Assembly (NCBI RefSeq): GCF_016925675.1
Contig: NZ_CP070506.1
Coordinates: forward strand, 2,974,501-3,038,500
DNA: 64,000 nt
Origin: Pseudomonas hygromyciniae
Lineage (GTDB): Bacteria; Pseudomonadota; Gammaproteobacteria; Pseudomonadales; Pseudomonadaceae
Direction of reading: 5' to 3'
The notes under the pieces were generated by a model, which was not told the origin of the DNA, ran no database searches, and worked only from the letters and a program-made list of their open reading frames with translations. Position 1 is the first letter of the stretch, and each line of letters begins with the position of its first letter. This document shows positions 34,701-44,127 of this stretch, piece by piece. The position numbers were made by a program, and so were the translations under genes.

Positions 34701-35508
34701 GTGGGAGCGCTGTGGCAGAACGGGGTGAAGCTGTTGGGGCGGCTTCGCCACCCAGCGCGGGGCAAGCCCGCTCGCCACAAAAAGCTAGCGGTCTACAACA
34801 GGTTTCAGACTGCTAAAGCTCCCACTTGTGGCGAGGGGGCTTGTCCCCCGATGGGCTGCGCAGCAGCCCCAAAACCAGCCACCTCGGTGTATCTGGCAGA
34901 ACGGGGTGAGGCTATTGGGGCGGCTTCGCCACCCAGCGCGGGACAAGCCCGCTCGCCACAAAAAGCTAGCGGTCTACAACAGGTTTCAGACTGCTAAAGC
35001 TCCCCTTGTGGCGAGGGGGCTTGTCCCCGATGGGCTGCGCAGCAGCCCCAAAACCAGCCACCTCGGTGTACCTGGCAGAACGGGGTGAGGCTATTGGGGC
35101 GGCTTCGCCACCCGGCGCGGGGCAAGCCCGCTCGCCACAAAAAGCTAGCGGTCTACAACAGGTTTCAGACTGCTAAAACTCCCCCTTGTGGCGAGGGGGC
35201 TTGTCCCCCGATGGGCTGCGCAGCAGCCCCAAAACCAGCCACCTCGGTGTACCTGGCAGAACGGGGTGAGGCTATTGGGGCGGCTTCGCCACCCAGCGCG
35301 GGGCAAGCCCGCTCGCCACAAAAAGCTAGCGGTCTACAACAGGTTTCAGACTGCTAAAACTCCCCCTTGTGGCGAGGGGGCTTGTCCCCCGATGGGCTGC
35401 GCAGCAGCCCCAAAACCAGCCACCTCGGTGTACCTGGCAGAACGGGGTGAGGCTATTGGGGCGGCTTCGCCACCCAGCGCGGGGCAAGCCCGCTCGCCAC
35501 AAGGGGGG
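34701..35508. repeat. Tandem array of a 181-bp REP-containing unit, 4 full copies plus a partial
   Basis: Units begin with GCAGAACGGGGTGA at 34715, 34896, 35075, 35256 and 35437, giving periods of 181, 179, 181 and 181. Each unit carries two inverted REP-like palindromes, GGGCAAGCCCGCTCGCC and GGCGAGGGGGCTTGTCCCC. A unique 35-base spacer follows with GCTAGCGGTCTACAACAGG, then a GC palindrome around GGGCTGCGCAGCAGCCC. The final copy stops after the first REP. Copies are nearly identical, with single-base differences. The frames open across the array are artefacts of the repeat. It lies directly between the usher and the second recombinase. Confidence 0.93.
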
Positions 35509-35525
35509 TGTTCGCTCTCCAGCGA

Positions 35526-36440
35526 TCAAAGATCAAACCGATCAATTGCCCGCCGCCGCTCGTTATCATCACGCACGTCATAGCTGGCGGTGGTCTGGAT
35601 ATTGGTGTGGTGCGCCAGTTTCTGCGCAATCGACAAGTCATGTTCCTCGATCACCCGGGTAATAAACGAGCGCCGGAAATCATGGGGCATGATCTTTACG
35701 CCCACTTGTTCGCCACGTTGGCGGGCGATGTAGTAAATCGCATGTTTGGTAATGCGTTCGCGGGTGATATGGCTGCCCCGGCGGATGCGGTTGAACAGGA
35801 AGGTATCGTCCTGTTCCCCTTCCTTTAAATGCTCGCGGCGAAACTCCAGCCAGGCCTGCAACTTGGCAAACGCCCAGGCGGGCGCGTACTTGATCAACTC
35901 TTTATTGCCCTTGCCCATCACCCGCAGGCTGCGTTCTGCAAAGTTCACCTGGGCCAGGTCGAGGTTGACCGACTCTGACTTGCGCATCCCCGAGCCATAC
36001 AGGATCCCGATCACGGCCGCATCCCTTAGGCCTTGTGGCCTTGGATCGGCGGCGCAGACGTCCATCAACTCGCGGATCAAGGTGCGGCGCAGGTTGCGCC
36101 CCTGGCTCAAGCGCGTGCCGGCGGTGGCTTTGACCGAGCGCATCTTCAGCAGGTGTTCCTGGCTGATCAGGCTGATGCGCCAGGCTTCATTCATTACCCC
36201 GCGCACGGCATTGACGTACAGCGATGACGTGTTGGGCGCGTACCCGTCTTCACGCAGCACGGCGACCAAGGCCATCACGTGTTCCGGTTGCAGCAGGTGC
36301 CAGTCGATATCTTCCAGGTTGATCTCTTCGAAACCCAGGCGGTCGGCAGCATCTTGCAGCACGTAGCGCATGGTCAGTTGGCTGGAAGGCGCCAGGCGCG
36401 CGAGATACAGGGTCAGGGGATTGCGGGAAATCTCGGTCAA
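35526..36440 (-). CDS. Second tyrosine recombinase (site-specific integrase)
   Basis: The protein is 304 residues. The N-terminal core-binding domain has S-S-Q-L-T-M-R-Y-V-L-Q-D-A and L-Y-V-N-A-V-R-G-V. In the catalytic domain are the first arginine in L-Y-G-S-G-M-R-K-S-E, a lysine in M-G-K-G-N-K-E, M-P-H-D-F-R-R-S-F (H-x-x-R), H-H-T-N-I-Q-T-T-A-S-Y-D (His and the nucleophilic Tyr). All key residues are present. It is unrelated in sequence detail to the recombinase at 17250. Upstream lies a nested inverted repeat. It separates the fimbrial block and repeat array from the arn region, so it may have mobilised or rearranged the fimbrial cluster. Confidence 0.9.
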   Translation of the reverse strand: MTEISRNPLTLYLARLAPSSQLTMRYVLQDAADRLGFEEINLEDIDWHLLQPEHVMALVAVLREDGYAPNTSSLYVNAVRGVMNEAWRISLISQEHLLKMRSVKATAGTRLSQGRNLRRTLIRELMDVCAADPRPQGLRDAAVIGILYGSGMRKSESVNLDLAQVNFAERSLRVMGKGNKELIKYAPAWAFAKLQAWLEFRREHLKEGEQDDTFLFNRIRRGSHITRERITKHAIYYIARQRGEQVGVKIMPHDFRRSFITRVIEEHDLSIAQKLAHHTNIQTTASYDVRDDNERRRAIDRFDL

Positions 36441-36454
36441 AATAGATCAGCCTT

Positions 36455-36499
36455 GAGATTAAATATCGAGACTAAGCCTATGTTTAATCTCGATATTTA
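36455..36499. promoter_or_regulatory. Nested inverted repeats upstream of the second recombinase
   Basis: TAAATATCGAGA at 36460-36471 is perfectly inverted as TCTCGATATTTA at 36488-36499. Overlapping it, GAGATTAAA at 36455-36463 is inverted as TTTAATCTC at 36483-36491. The two dyads share one centre region within 45 bases and start 14 bases before the recombinase ATG. This is either an operator for autoregulation or a recombination core with accessory arms. No second copy was noticed in the window. Confidence 0.6.
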
Positions 36500-36548
36500 G
36501 TGGTTTGGCGAGCGCCGAGTCTAACGCAGGTCGGCGCTGCATACCAAA

Positions 36549-37349
36549 CTAGGGCTCATCCTCGGCCGGTGCCGGGCTTTGCTGCTGGCTCCAGTCAGCG
36601 TCTTGTTTTTGCATCAACGCAAACCACTGCTGGCGCATGAACGCCAACAGCTTGGCGGGCGCCTTGGCGAAGTCTTGCTCGTCGGTGTAGCAGCCTGGCA
36701 AAGGCAGGTCGGTGCCCTGCTCCTTGTATTGACTGACCAACGCCTGCTGCCCGGCAACGCTGCAATCGGTGGGCAGCGGCATGCCGCGCAGCGCGCCGGC
36801 CTCTTCGTCCCACCAACTGGCACCATAGCGGTCAACACCGCGCAGCCCGTATTTGTGTGACTTGCCGATGTGCATGATCAGCTTGAACTCACGGGGGCTG
36901 ACATCGCTGGTGCACGTGCGCGCGTAGCCCACGGTCACTTGGCTCAGGCCGTCACCCAGCAGGTCGGTGACGCGGGTCGCGGTGTTATCGAAGTGCAGGC
37001 TGGCGTCGAATTCGCAGCGCTGCACATCGTCATGCAGCATCCACAGGCGCTTGGGGCGATCCCCCTCCAACAGATACTGGGCGGCATAGATGGACGCCGA
37101 CTGCGTACCGTCATCATCGCGCTCGCCGGCTTCCTGTTCGGCCAATACCAGCAGGTTGCGGCCCTGCCGATCGTCCCAGCTATATGCTGCCACCTGCTTG
37201 CCCCGGACCTCGACCCCGAGCGGAACCTGGTCCAGCGGCGTCAGCCGTGTTTCCTCGTCCGCCGCAGCTGTATGCGCGACCCCGAGCGTCATCCACACCA
37301 ACACCAAGACCGACCGTAACTGGCCGCGTAAAAACTGCACGCTATTCAT
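36549..37349 (-). CDS. Secreted hypothetical protein upstream of the arn operon
   Basis: The preprotein is 266 residues with a signal peptide (V-L-V-L-V-W-M-T-L-G-V-A-H-T-A-A-A). The mature part contains Q-V-P-L-G-V-E-V-R-G-K, L-L-V-L-A-E-Q, W-M-L-H-D-D-V-Q-R-C-E-F-D and I-M-H-I-G-K-S-H-K-Y-G-L-R-G. This resembles a family I recall annotated as M949_RS01915 surface-polysaccharide-associated proteins, but I hold that name only loosely. Four cysteines could form two disulfides in the periplasm. It is divergent from arnC with a gap of about 450 bases. The end is glutamine- and proline-rich. Confidence 0.65.
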   Translation of the reverse strand: MNSVQFLRGQLRSVLVLVWMTLGVAHTAAADEETRLTPLDQVPLGVEVRGKQVAAYSWDDRQGRNLLVLAEQEAGERDDDGTQSASIYAAQYLLEGDRPKRLWMLHDDVQRCEFDASLHFDNTATRVTDLLGDGLSQVTVGYARTCTSDVSPREFKLIMHIGKSHKYGLRGVDRYGASWWDEEAGALRGMPLPTDCSVAGQQALVSQYKEQGTDLPLPGCYTDEQDFAKAPAKLLAFMRQQWFALMQKQDADWSQQQSPAPAEDEP

Positions 37350-37566
37350 CCGACTACCCAGGCAAGAGACCGCTTACTTTACCGGGACTGGCAGGGGGAT
37401 GCAGAGAAGATTCTGCAGGCACCATGAATTAAAAAAGCGGGTTAATTCAACGTGAATACGCACTAAGGCACTTACAGATACTGACTACAGTGCAAACAGT
37501 TATCGTTTGTCTGCGTTGCTATTGTCTAGCTGAACACTAGCTGTCTGCCCACCAAATAAACGAGTT

Positions 37567-37583
37567 TTTCATCTGCCTTTCAT
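37567..37583 (+). promoter_or_regulatory. Direct repeat in the arn upstream region
   Basis: TTTCAT at 37567-37572 and TTTCAT at 37578-37583 are direct repeats with an 11-base period, the spacing used by OmpR/PhoP/PmrA-type regulators. arn operons are normally under such control (PmrA, PhoP or ParR). The half-site does not match the textbook CTTAAT PmrA consensus, so the regulator is undetermined. The 37350-37802 interval is AT-richer than its surroundings and otherwise holds no complete gene. Confidence 0.4.
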
Positions 37584-37802
37584 ATTCGTTGGACACATTT
37601 GCGCTTAATCTTGCCCGCATTACTTGGGGCAAGTCGGATTTTGCTGACTAACCCTTTGATAAAGCTTTACCTTTGGCCGTTATGGGCTTTACTCAGGGTG
37701 CTTTCTGCAAGCGGCTCTTTTTTATTGAGTCGCCCGCACTTTCATCCGCTGCTTGTTGTCATTTCTGCGCTCAAAGTTGCTCTAACCCGAGGTCATGAAT
37801 CT

Positions 37803-38837
37803 TTGAAACCCTACCCTATTCATTGCGTGTCGATCGTTATTCCGGTCTACAACGAAGAACAGAGCTTGCCCGAATTGCTGCGTCGTACCCGTGCTGCGTG
37901 CAAGCAGTTGGCCTATGAGTACGAAATCATCCTGGTGGACGACGGCAGCCGTGACAGTTCCGCTCAATTGCTGGAAGACGCGGCAAGCGAGCCAGGCAGC
38001 CCTGTGGTCGCCGTGATCCTGAACCGCAACTACGGCCAGCACGCGGCAATCATGGCCGGTTTCGAACAATGCCGGGGCGAGGTGGTGATTACCCTCGACG
38101 CCGACCTGCAAAACCCACCCGAAGAGATTCCGCGCCTGGTCGAGCAAGCCGCCCTGGGCTACGACGTGGTCGCCACCGTGCGCAACAACCGCCAGGACTC
38201 AGCCTTCCGTCGCTGGCCTTCGCGTCTGATCAACCTGGCCGTGCAGCGCTCCACCGGGGTGGCCATGACCGATTACGGCTGCATGCTGCGTGCTTACCGG
38301 CGCACCATCGTCGACGCCATGCTCGCCTGCCGTGAACGCAGTACCTTTATTCCGATCCTGGCCAACGGCTTTGCGCGCCATACCACTGAGATCCCGGTCC
38401 ACCACGCCGAGCGCGAACACGGCGAATCCAAATACAGCCCCATGCGCCTGATCAGCCTGATGTTCGACCTGCTGACCTGCATGACCACCACGCCCCTGCG
38501 CCTGCTGTCCATCGTCGGCTTCAGCCTAGCGGCCCTGGGCATGCTGTTTGCGTTCGCCCTGATCGTCATGCGCCTGGCCTTTGGTGCCGATTGGGCCGGC
38601 GATGGCCTGTTCGTGCTGTTCGCCGTGCTGTTTGTGTTTACCGGCGGCCAGTTCATCGGCATGGGCCTGCTGGGCGAGTACCTGGGACGCATGTACAGCG
38701 ATGTGCGCGCCCGCCCACGCTTTTTTATTGAAAAGGTGCTGCGCAATGAGCCAGCAGCACCCGCGCCGGTGGTCATAGTCGATGGCCTGCCCTCCTCCCA
38801 GTCTTCCACTTCACCTTCCAGTCAGGTTCCGTCATGA
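37803..38837 (+). CDS. arnC: ArnC, undecaprenyl-phosphate Ara4FN transferase
   Basis: ArnC transfers formyl-aminoarabinose from UDP to undecaprenyl phosphate at the inner membrane. The start chosen is a TTG at 37803, giving the family N terminus [18 protein letters not shown]. The frame extends to an upstream start at 37599, adding a 68-residue hydrophobic stretch not expected in ArnC. A GAGG lies 10 bases before the TTG. GT2 motifs V-D-D-G-S-R-D and [11 protein letters not shown] are present, with two membrane helices near the C terminus. The stop overlaps arnA as ATGA. arnB, which usually precedes arnC, is absent. Confidence 0.9.
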   Translation: MKPYPIHCVSIVIPVYNEEQSLPELLRRTRAACKQLAYEYEIILVDDGSRDSSAQLLEDAASEPGSPVVAVILNRNYGQHAAIMAGFEQCRGEVVITLDADLQNPPEEIPRLVEQAALGYDVVATVRNNRQDSAFRRWPSRLINLAVQRSTGVAMTDYGCMLRAYRRTIVDAMLACRERSTFIPILANGFARHTTEIPVHHAEREHGESKYSPMRLISLMFDLLTCMTTTPLRLLSIVGFSLAALGMLFAFALIVMRLAFGADWAGDGLFVLFAVLFVFTGGQFIGMGLLGEYLGRMYSDVRARPRFFIEKVLRNEPAAPAPVVIVDGLPSSQSSTSPSSQVPS

Positions 38838-40837
38838 GTTCAAAAGCTGTTGTCTTCGCTTACCACGATATTGGCTGTGCAGGCATTGAAGCCCTGCTTG
38901 CTACGGGTTACGACATTGCGGCAGTGTTCACCCATGCCGACGATCCCAAAGAAACCACCTTCTACGGCTCGGTCGCCCAGTTGTGCGCACGCCACGGCAT
39001 CCCGGTGCACGCGCCGGAAGACGCCAACCATCCATTGTGGGTCGAGCGTGTCGCCAAGCTGAACCCAGACTTCATCTTCTCGTTCTACTACCGCAACCTG
39101 CTGGGCGAGGCGCTGTTGGCCACCGCACGCCAGGGCGCATTCAACCTGCATGGCTCCCTGTTGCCCAAATACCGTGGCCGCGCGCCGGCCAATTGGGTGC
39201 TGGTCAACGGTGAAACCGAAACCGGCGTGACCCTGCACCGCATGGTCAAGCGTGCCGATGCCGGCGCGATTCTCGCCCAGCAAAAGGTCATGATCGAGCG
39301 CAGCGACACCGGTCTGACCCTCCACGCCAAACTGCGCGAGGCGGCCACCCAGTTGCTGCGCGATGCGCTGCCGCAACTGGCCCAGGGCAAGCTGAGCGAA
39401 ACCGCCCAGGACGAAAGCCAGGCCACCTGCTTTGGTCGCCGCACCGCCGCAGACGGCAAGCTGGTGTGGAGCAAGCCCGCAGAAGAGCTGTTCAACCTGG
39501 TGCGCGCCGTGACCCAGCCATACCCCGGTGCTTTCTGTGCCGTGGGCGAGCACAAACTGATCGTGTGGCAAGCCGAGGTGGTCCAGGGCAACGAAGGCCA
39601 GGCGCCCGGCCGCGTGATCAGCGTCAACCCGCTGCGCATTGCCTGCGGTGAAGATTCCCTGGTGATCAACTTCGGCCAGCGCAATGACCACGGCCTGTAC
39701 CTCACAGGCCCTGCCCTGGCGGACGAACTGGGTCTGGTGGATGGCTCGTTGCTGCGTGGCGCCGAGTCGGGCCGCAAGCCACGGCGTACCCGCGTGCTGA
39801 TCCTGGGCGTCAACGGCTTTATCGGCAATCACCTGTCCGAGCGCCTGTTGCGTGATGATCGCTACGAAGTCTACGGCCTGGATATCGGCTGCGACGCTAT
39901 CGAGCGCCTGCGCAGCCACCCCAACTTCCATTATGTGGAAGGCGATATCAGCATTCACTCCGAGTGGATCGAGTACCACATCAAGAAATGCGACGTGGTC
40001 CTGCCGCTGGTGGCCATCGCCACGCCAATCGAATACACCCGCAACCCGCTGCGCGTGTTCGAGCTGGATTTCGAAGAAAACCTCAAGCTGGTGCGCTACT
40101 GCGTCAAGTACAACAAGCGCGTGATTTTCCCGTCGACCTCCGAAGTCTATGGCATGTGCCAGGACCAGAACTTCGACGAAGACACCTCCAACCTGGTGGT
40201 GGGGCCGATCAACAAGCAGCGTTGGATCTACTCGGTCTCCAAGCAACTGCTGGACCGGGTGATCTGGGCTTATGGCGCCAAGGGCCTGAATTTCACCCTG
40301 TTCCGCCCATTCAACTGGATGGGCCCGCGCCTGGATCGCCTGGACTCTGCGCGTATCGGCAGCTCTCGGGCGATCACCCAGTTGATCCTCAACCTGGTGG
40401 AAGGTACGCCGATCCGCCTGTTTGACGGCGGCGAACAAAAACGTTGCTTCACCGATATCGCCGATGGCATCGAGGCCCTGGCGCGGATCATCGACAACGA
40501 TAACGATGCGTGCAACGGCCAGATCATCAACATCGGCAACCCGGACAACGAAGCCAGCATCCGCCAGTTGGGCGAAGAGCTGCTGCGCCAGTTCGAGGCC
40601 CACCCGCTGCGTGGCAACTTCCCACCGTTCGCCGGCTTTCGCGAAGTGGAAAGCAAGGCGTTCTACGGCGCCGGGTATCAGGACGTGGCGCACCGCAAGC
40701 CAAGCATTGCCAACGCCAAGCGCCTGCTGAACTGGGAGCCGAGCGTGGAAATGAGCGAAACCATCGGCAACACCCTGGACTTCTTCCTGCGTGAAGCGAT
40801 GCTGGAAATCGCCCAGTCCAGCGAAGCAGGCAAATAA
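38834..40837 (+). CDS. arnA: ArnA, bifunctional UDP-glucuronate decarboxylase and Ara4N formyltransferase
   Basis: The protein is 667 residues. The N-terminal formyltransferase domain has [16 protein letters not shown] near residue 98. The C-terminal NAD-dependent decarboxylase domain begins with [13 protein letters not shown] near 323, then P-S-T-S-E-V-Y-G-M and Y-S-V-S-K-Q-L-L with the catalytic Tyr and Lys. It makes UDP-Ara4O and later formylates UDP-Ara4N, the steps on either side of ArnB. Frame and length are normal, and overlaps at both ends tie it to arnC and arnD. Confidence 0.97.
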   Translation: MSSKAVVFAYHDIGCAGIEALLATGYDIAAVFTHADDPKETTFYGSVAQLCARHGIPVHAPEDANHPLWVERVAKLNPDFIFSFYYRNLLGEALLATARQGAFNLHGSLLPKYRGRAPANWVLVNGETETGVTLHRMVKRADAGAILAQQKVMIERSDTGLTLHAKLREAATQLLRDALPQLAQGKLSETAQDESQATCFGRRTAADGKLVWSKPAEELFNLVRAVTQPYPGAFCAVGEHKLIVWQAEVVQGNEGQAPGRVISVNPLRIACGEDSLVINFGQRNDHGLYLTGPALADELGLVDGSLLRGAESGRKPRRTRVLILGVNGFIGNHLSERLLRDDRYEVYGLDIGCDAIERLRSHPNFHYVEGDISIHSEWIEYHIKKCDVVLPLVAIATPIEYTRNPLRVFELDFEENLKLVRYCVKYNKRVIFPSTSEVYGMCQDQNFDEDTSNLVVGPINKQRWIYSVSKQLLDRVIWAYGAKGLNFTLFRPFNWMGPRLDRLDSARIGSSRAITQLILNLVEGTPIRLFDGGEQKRCFTDIADGIEALARIIDNDNDACNGQIINIGNPDNEASIRQLGEELLRQFEAHPLRGNFPPFAGFREVESKAFYGAGYQDVAHRKPSIANAKRLLNWEPSVEMSETIGNTLDFFLREAMLEIAQSSEAGK

Positions 40838-41721
40838 TGAAGGCAGGTCTGCGCATTGACGTCGACACCTACCGAGGCACCCGTGATGGGGTGCCAAGGT
40901 TGCTGGAGTTATTGGACGAGGCCGGCATCAAGGCGACGTTCTTCTTCAGTGTCGGCCCGGACAACATGGGCCGACATTTGTGGCGCCTGATCCGCCCGCA
41001 GTTCCTGTGGAAGATGCTGCGTTCCAACGCGGCCGGGCTATACGGCTGGGACATCCTGCTGGCCGGCACCGCCTGGCCGGGCAAGCCCATTGGCCGCGAC
41101 CTGGGGCACCTGATGCGCCAGGCCAAGGCCGCCGGGCACGAAGTGGGCCTGCACGCCTGGGATCACCATGGCTGGCAGGCCAACGCCGGGCGTTGGAGCG
41201 ATGCGCAACTGGTGGAACAGGTACGCCGTGGGCTCGACACCCTGAGGGATATCCTCGGTACCCCGGTGGAGTGTTCCGCCGCTGCTGGCTGGCGCGCCGA
41301 CGAGCGTGTGGTGCAGGCCAAGCAAGGCTTTGGCTTGCGCTACAACAGCGATTGTCGCGGCACCAGCCTGTTTCGCCCGACACTCGCCGACGGCAGTGCC
41401 GGCACGCCACAGATCCCGGTGGACTTGCCGACCTTCGACGAGGTGGTTGGGCCACAGGTCGCGGCCAAGGACTTCAACGGCTTCATTCTTGATCGGTTCA
41501 CCGAATCGACACTCAACGTCTATACGATCCACGCAGAAGTAGAAGGGATTCTGATGGCCAACGAATTTCGCCAGTTGCTTGCCCAGGCAGGGCAGCGCGG
41601 CATCCAATTCCAGCCCTTGGGCAACTTGTTGCCGGCCGACCCGGCGAGCCTGCCCCAGGCGCATCTGACACGCGGCGTACTCGGCGGCCGCGAAGGCTGG
41701 CTGGGAGTACAACAGGCATGA
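40837..41721 (+). CDS. arnD: ArnD, Ara4FN-undecaprenyl-phosphate deformylase
   Basis: The protein is 294 residues of the NodB polysaccharide-deacetylase fold. The first motif [14 protein letters not shown] is at the N terminus, followed by [12 protein letters not shown]. The metal-binding H-A-W-D-H-H-G-W lies near residue 105 and the R-A-D-E motif near 150. ArnD removes the formyl group so that the lipid carrier can be flipped. Its ATG overlaps the arnA stop as TAATG, and its stop overlaps arnT as ATGA. Confidence 0.95.
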   Translation: MKAGLRIDVDTYRGTRDGVPRLLELLDEAGIKATFFFSVGPDNMGRHLWRLIRPQFLWKMLRSNAAGLYGWDILLAGTAWPGKPIGRDLGHLMRQAKAAGHEVGLHAWDHHGWQANAGRWSDAQLVEQVRRGLDTLRDILGTPVECSAAAGWRADERVVQAKQGFGLRYNSDCRGTSLFRPTLADGSAGTPQIPVDLPTFDEVVGPQVAAKDFNGFILDRFTESTLNVYTIHAEVEGILMANEFRQLLAQAGQRGIQFQPLGNLLPADPASLPQAHLTRGVLGGREGWLGVQQA

Positions 41722-43373
41722 TCCGACGTTGGGCCCTGCCCCTGCTCCTATTGGTCTTCGGCCTGTGCTACCTGTTGCCGATGGTGACCCATGGCCTGTG
41801 GATCCCGGACGAAACCCGCTATGCGCAGATCAGCCAGGAAATGCTGCTGACCGGCAAGTGGGCGTCGCCACACTTTATGGGCATCCGTTATTTCGAAAAA
41901 CCGGCAGCCGGTTATTGGATGATCGCCCTCGGCCAGGCCCTGTTCGGGCAAAACCTGTTTGGTGTGCGCGTGGCCTCTGCGCTGGCCACCGGCTTGAGCA
42001 TCCTTTTGGTCTACTTCATGGCCCGACGCCTGTGGAATGACCCACGCAAGAGCCTGGTCAGCGCTGTGCTGTACATGAGTTTCGTCAGTGTGGCGATGTC
42101 CGGTGGCTACGCCAATCTCGACCCGCAGTTCAGTTTCTGGGTCAACCTCAGCGGCGTGGCCTTGTGGCTGTGTATCGACAGCCGCAGCCGGCGCGCCCGG
42201 CTTGGCGCCTGGGCGTTGCTGGGATTTGCCTGCGCCATGGGCTTTATGACCAAGGGTTTTTTGGCGTGGCTGCTGCCGGTGCTGGTCGCCCTGCCCTATA
42301 TGGTCTGGCAAAAACGCTTTCGTGAGTTGCTGACCTATGGTTTGGTCGCGGTGGTGGTGGCAATTGTGGTCAGCCTGCCCTGGGCGCTGATGGTGCATGC
42401 CCAGGAGCCCGACTACTGGAACTTCTTTTTCTGGCACGAACACATCCAGCGTTTTGCCGGTGAAGATGCCCAACACGAAGAAGCCTGGTGGTACTACCTG
42501 CCGTTGCTGGCGGCGTTCAGCCTGCCATGGCTGGCCCTGCTGCCCTGCGCCCTGAAACAGGCGTGGCAGGACAAACGCTCCCACAAGACCGGCTTTGTGC
42601 TGTTGTGGCTGCTGATGCCCCTGGCGTTTTTCAGCCTGAGCAAGGGCAAGCTGCCGGCTTATATCCTGCCGTGCCTGCTGCCGCTGGCATTGCTGATGGG
42701 CTATACCCTGGCCGACAAACTGGCCCAGGCCCGTGGCCGGGTGTTGCGGATCAATGGCTGGCTCAACCTGATCCTCGGGGTGCTGGGCCTGCTGGCAATC
42801 GTGTACTTCCAATTGAAGAAGCCGATCTATGCCCACCAGCAGGAACTGTCGAGCCTGGTGCTGGTGTTTATCGTGCTGCTGGGCTGGATCATCGCCAACC
42901 TGCTGCAGGCGGCACGCCCGTTGCGCCTGTGGGCGGCGCCGGCACTGGGCAGTTGGTTGCTGGTGGCCCTGGTGCCAGCGGCGTTGCCGCATTCGGTGGT
43001 CAATAACAAGACACCGGACCCGTTCATTAATGATCATGCCCAAGAATTGGCAGGTACCAACCGTTTGCTGAGTAACGACCTGGGCGCAGCGTCAGCCTTG
43101 GCGTGGCGGCTCAAGCGCCCGGACGTGACGCTGTACGACGCCCAGGGCGAAGTCAAATACGGCCTGGCCTACCCCGACAGCGCCGAGCGCCGGGTCGACA
43201 CCACTCAAGTCCAGCAATGGATGACCGAGGCCCGCCAACAGGGCTCGGTGGGCGTGGTGATGCGCGTCAAGGGTGAAAGTGAAGTACGCGAAGTCGAGTT
43301 GCTGCCCAAAGATGGCAAACGCTATGAGCAAGGCAACATGGTGATCCTGGTGTTCCCACAGGTGGTGCCGTGA
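41718..43373 (+). CDS. arnT: ArnT, lipid A 4-amino-4-deoxy-L-arabinose transferase
   Basis: The protein is 551 residues with about twelve membrane helices and a C-terminal periplasmic domain. The catalytic segment [11 protein letters not shown] near residue 30 and the F-E-K-P-A-A-G-Y-W loop near 60 are characteristic. ArnT attaches Ara4N to lipid A phosphates on the outer face of the inner membrane, lowering negative charge and polymyxin binding. The frame is intact with start and stop overlapped by arnD and arnE. Confidence 0.96.
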   Translation: MIRRWALPLLLLVFGLCYLLPMVTHGLWIPDETRYAQISQEMLLTGKWASPHFMGIRYFEKPAAGYWMIALGQALFGQNLFGVRVASALATGLSILLVYFMARRLWNDPRKSLVSAVLYMSFVSVAMSGGYANLDPQFSFWVNLSGVALWLCIDSRSRRARLGAWALLGFACAMGFMTKGFLAWLLPVLVALPYMVWQKRFRELLTYGLVAVVVAIVVSLPWALMVHAQEPDYWNFFFWHEHIQRFAGEDAQHEEAWWYYLPLLAAFSLPWLALLPCALKQAWQDKRSHKTGFVLLWLLMPLAFFSLSKGKLPAYILPCLLPLALLMGYTLADKLAQARGRVLRINGWLNLILGVLGLLAIVYFQLKKPIYAHQQELSSLVLVFIVLLGWIIANLLQAARPLRLWAAPALGSWLLVALVPAALPHSVVNNKTPDPFINDHAQELAGTNRLLSNDLGAASALAWRLKRPDVTLYDAQGEVKYGLAYPDSAERRVDTTQVQQWMTEARQQGSVGVVMRVKGESEVREVELLPKDGKRYEQGNMVILVFPQVVP

Positions 43374-43717
43374 TCACCTTGCTGCTGCTTCTGGCCGCGT
43401 GCCTGCTGACCTGCCTGGGCCAGATCGCACAAAAGTATGCCGTCGAAGGCTGGCGTGAGTTGCCCGCGGGCTGGGCCTTGAAACTGCGCTCGCCCTGGTT
43501 GTGGCTGGCCCTGCTGTGCCTGGGTCTGGGCCTGCTGGTGTGGCTGCTGGTGCTGCAACGCCTGGAGGTGGGGATTGCCTACCCGATGCTCAGCCTGAAT
43601 TTTGTCTTGATCACCCTAGTGGCGCGCTTTGTGTTCCATGAAGCGGTGGATCGCCGCCACTGGCTTGGCGTGGCCCTGGTGATGGCGGGCGTGCTGCTGC
43701 TGGGAGGCCAGGTATGA
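43370..43717 (+). CDS. arnE: ArnE, subunit of the Ara4N-lipid flippase
   Basis: The protein is 115 residues with four hydrophobic helices in the small multidrug resistance/EamA pattern. It opens with [19 protein letters not shown]. It starts with a GTG that overlaps the arnT stop as GTGA. With ArnF it is proposed to flip undecaprenyl-phosphate-Ara4N across the inner membrane. Confidence 0.92.
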   Translation: MITLLLLLAACLLTCLGQIAQKYAVEGWRELPAGWALKLRSPWLWLALLCLGLGLLVWLLVLQRLEVGIAYPMLSLNFVLITLVARFVFHEAVDRRHWLGVALVMAGVLLLGGQV

Positions 43718-44127
43718 GCCGGTTGCGCGGTTTTACCTTGGCGTTATCCAGCGTGGCGCTGGTCAGCGTCGCCCAGTTGGGCATGCGCTGGAGCATGACG
43801 CGCCTGCCCTTGCCCGCCGACTGGCTCACTGCGCTCGGCAACGCCACCGTGGATCCGCTGGCGTTGGGCATAGTGGCCATGGCGATTGTGGCCTACGCGC
43901 TGTCGATGCTCTGCTGGCTCGGCGCACTGCAGCACCTGCCCCTGGGACGTGCCTATTCGTTGCTGAGTATCAGCTACGTCCTGGTGTACCTGCTGGCGGT
44001 CTGTCTGCCGGGCTTCAACGAACCCTTTTCCCTGTCGCGGACCTTGGGGGTGGCACTGGTCATCCTCGGCGTCCTGACAATCAACTCCCGTCGTATTGGC
44101 AACACAAGCCCCAGGAATGCCCCATGA
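43714..44127 (+). CDS. arnF: ArnF, partner subunit of the Ara4N-lipid flippase
   Basis: The protein is 137 residues with four hydrophobic helices, homologous to ArnE. It has [14 protein letters not shown] near the first helix and [13 protein letters not shown] near the third. Its ATG overlaps the arnE stop, and its end overlaps ugd, so the pair is coupled as usual. Confidence 0.91.
   Translation: MSRLRGFTLALSSVALVSVAQLGMRWSMTRLPLPADWLTALGNATVDPLALGIVAMAIVAYALSMLCWLGALQHLPLGRAYSLLSISYVLVYLLAVCLPGFNEPFSLSRTLGVALVILGVLTINSRRIGNTSPRNAP

Noticed and set aside
34715..35503. CRISPR array
   Set aside because: The repeat unit is about 181 bp and the whole unit including the spacer is conserved, so there are no variable spacers, and no cas genes are present.
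34701..35583. Open frames with repeated H-P-A-R-G-K-P-A-R-H-K segments as a repeat protein
   Set aside because: They are translations of the REP-containing tandem array; periods of 179 and 181 do not keep one frame, and there is no start signal.
37599..37802. A 68-residue N-terminal extension of ArnC
   Set aside because: It is hydrophobic and AT-biased, not part of the known ArnC N terminus, and overlaps the expected promoter and leader region. A TTG start at 37803 gives the family sequence.
38840..40897. A 685-codon open frame on the minus strand opposite arnA
   Set aside because: It is an antisense shadow of a complete ArnA with all catalytic motifs. The translation shows no domain and no ribosome binding site.
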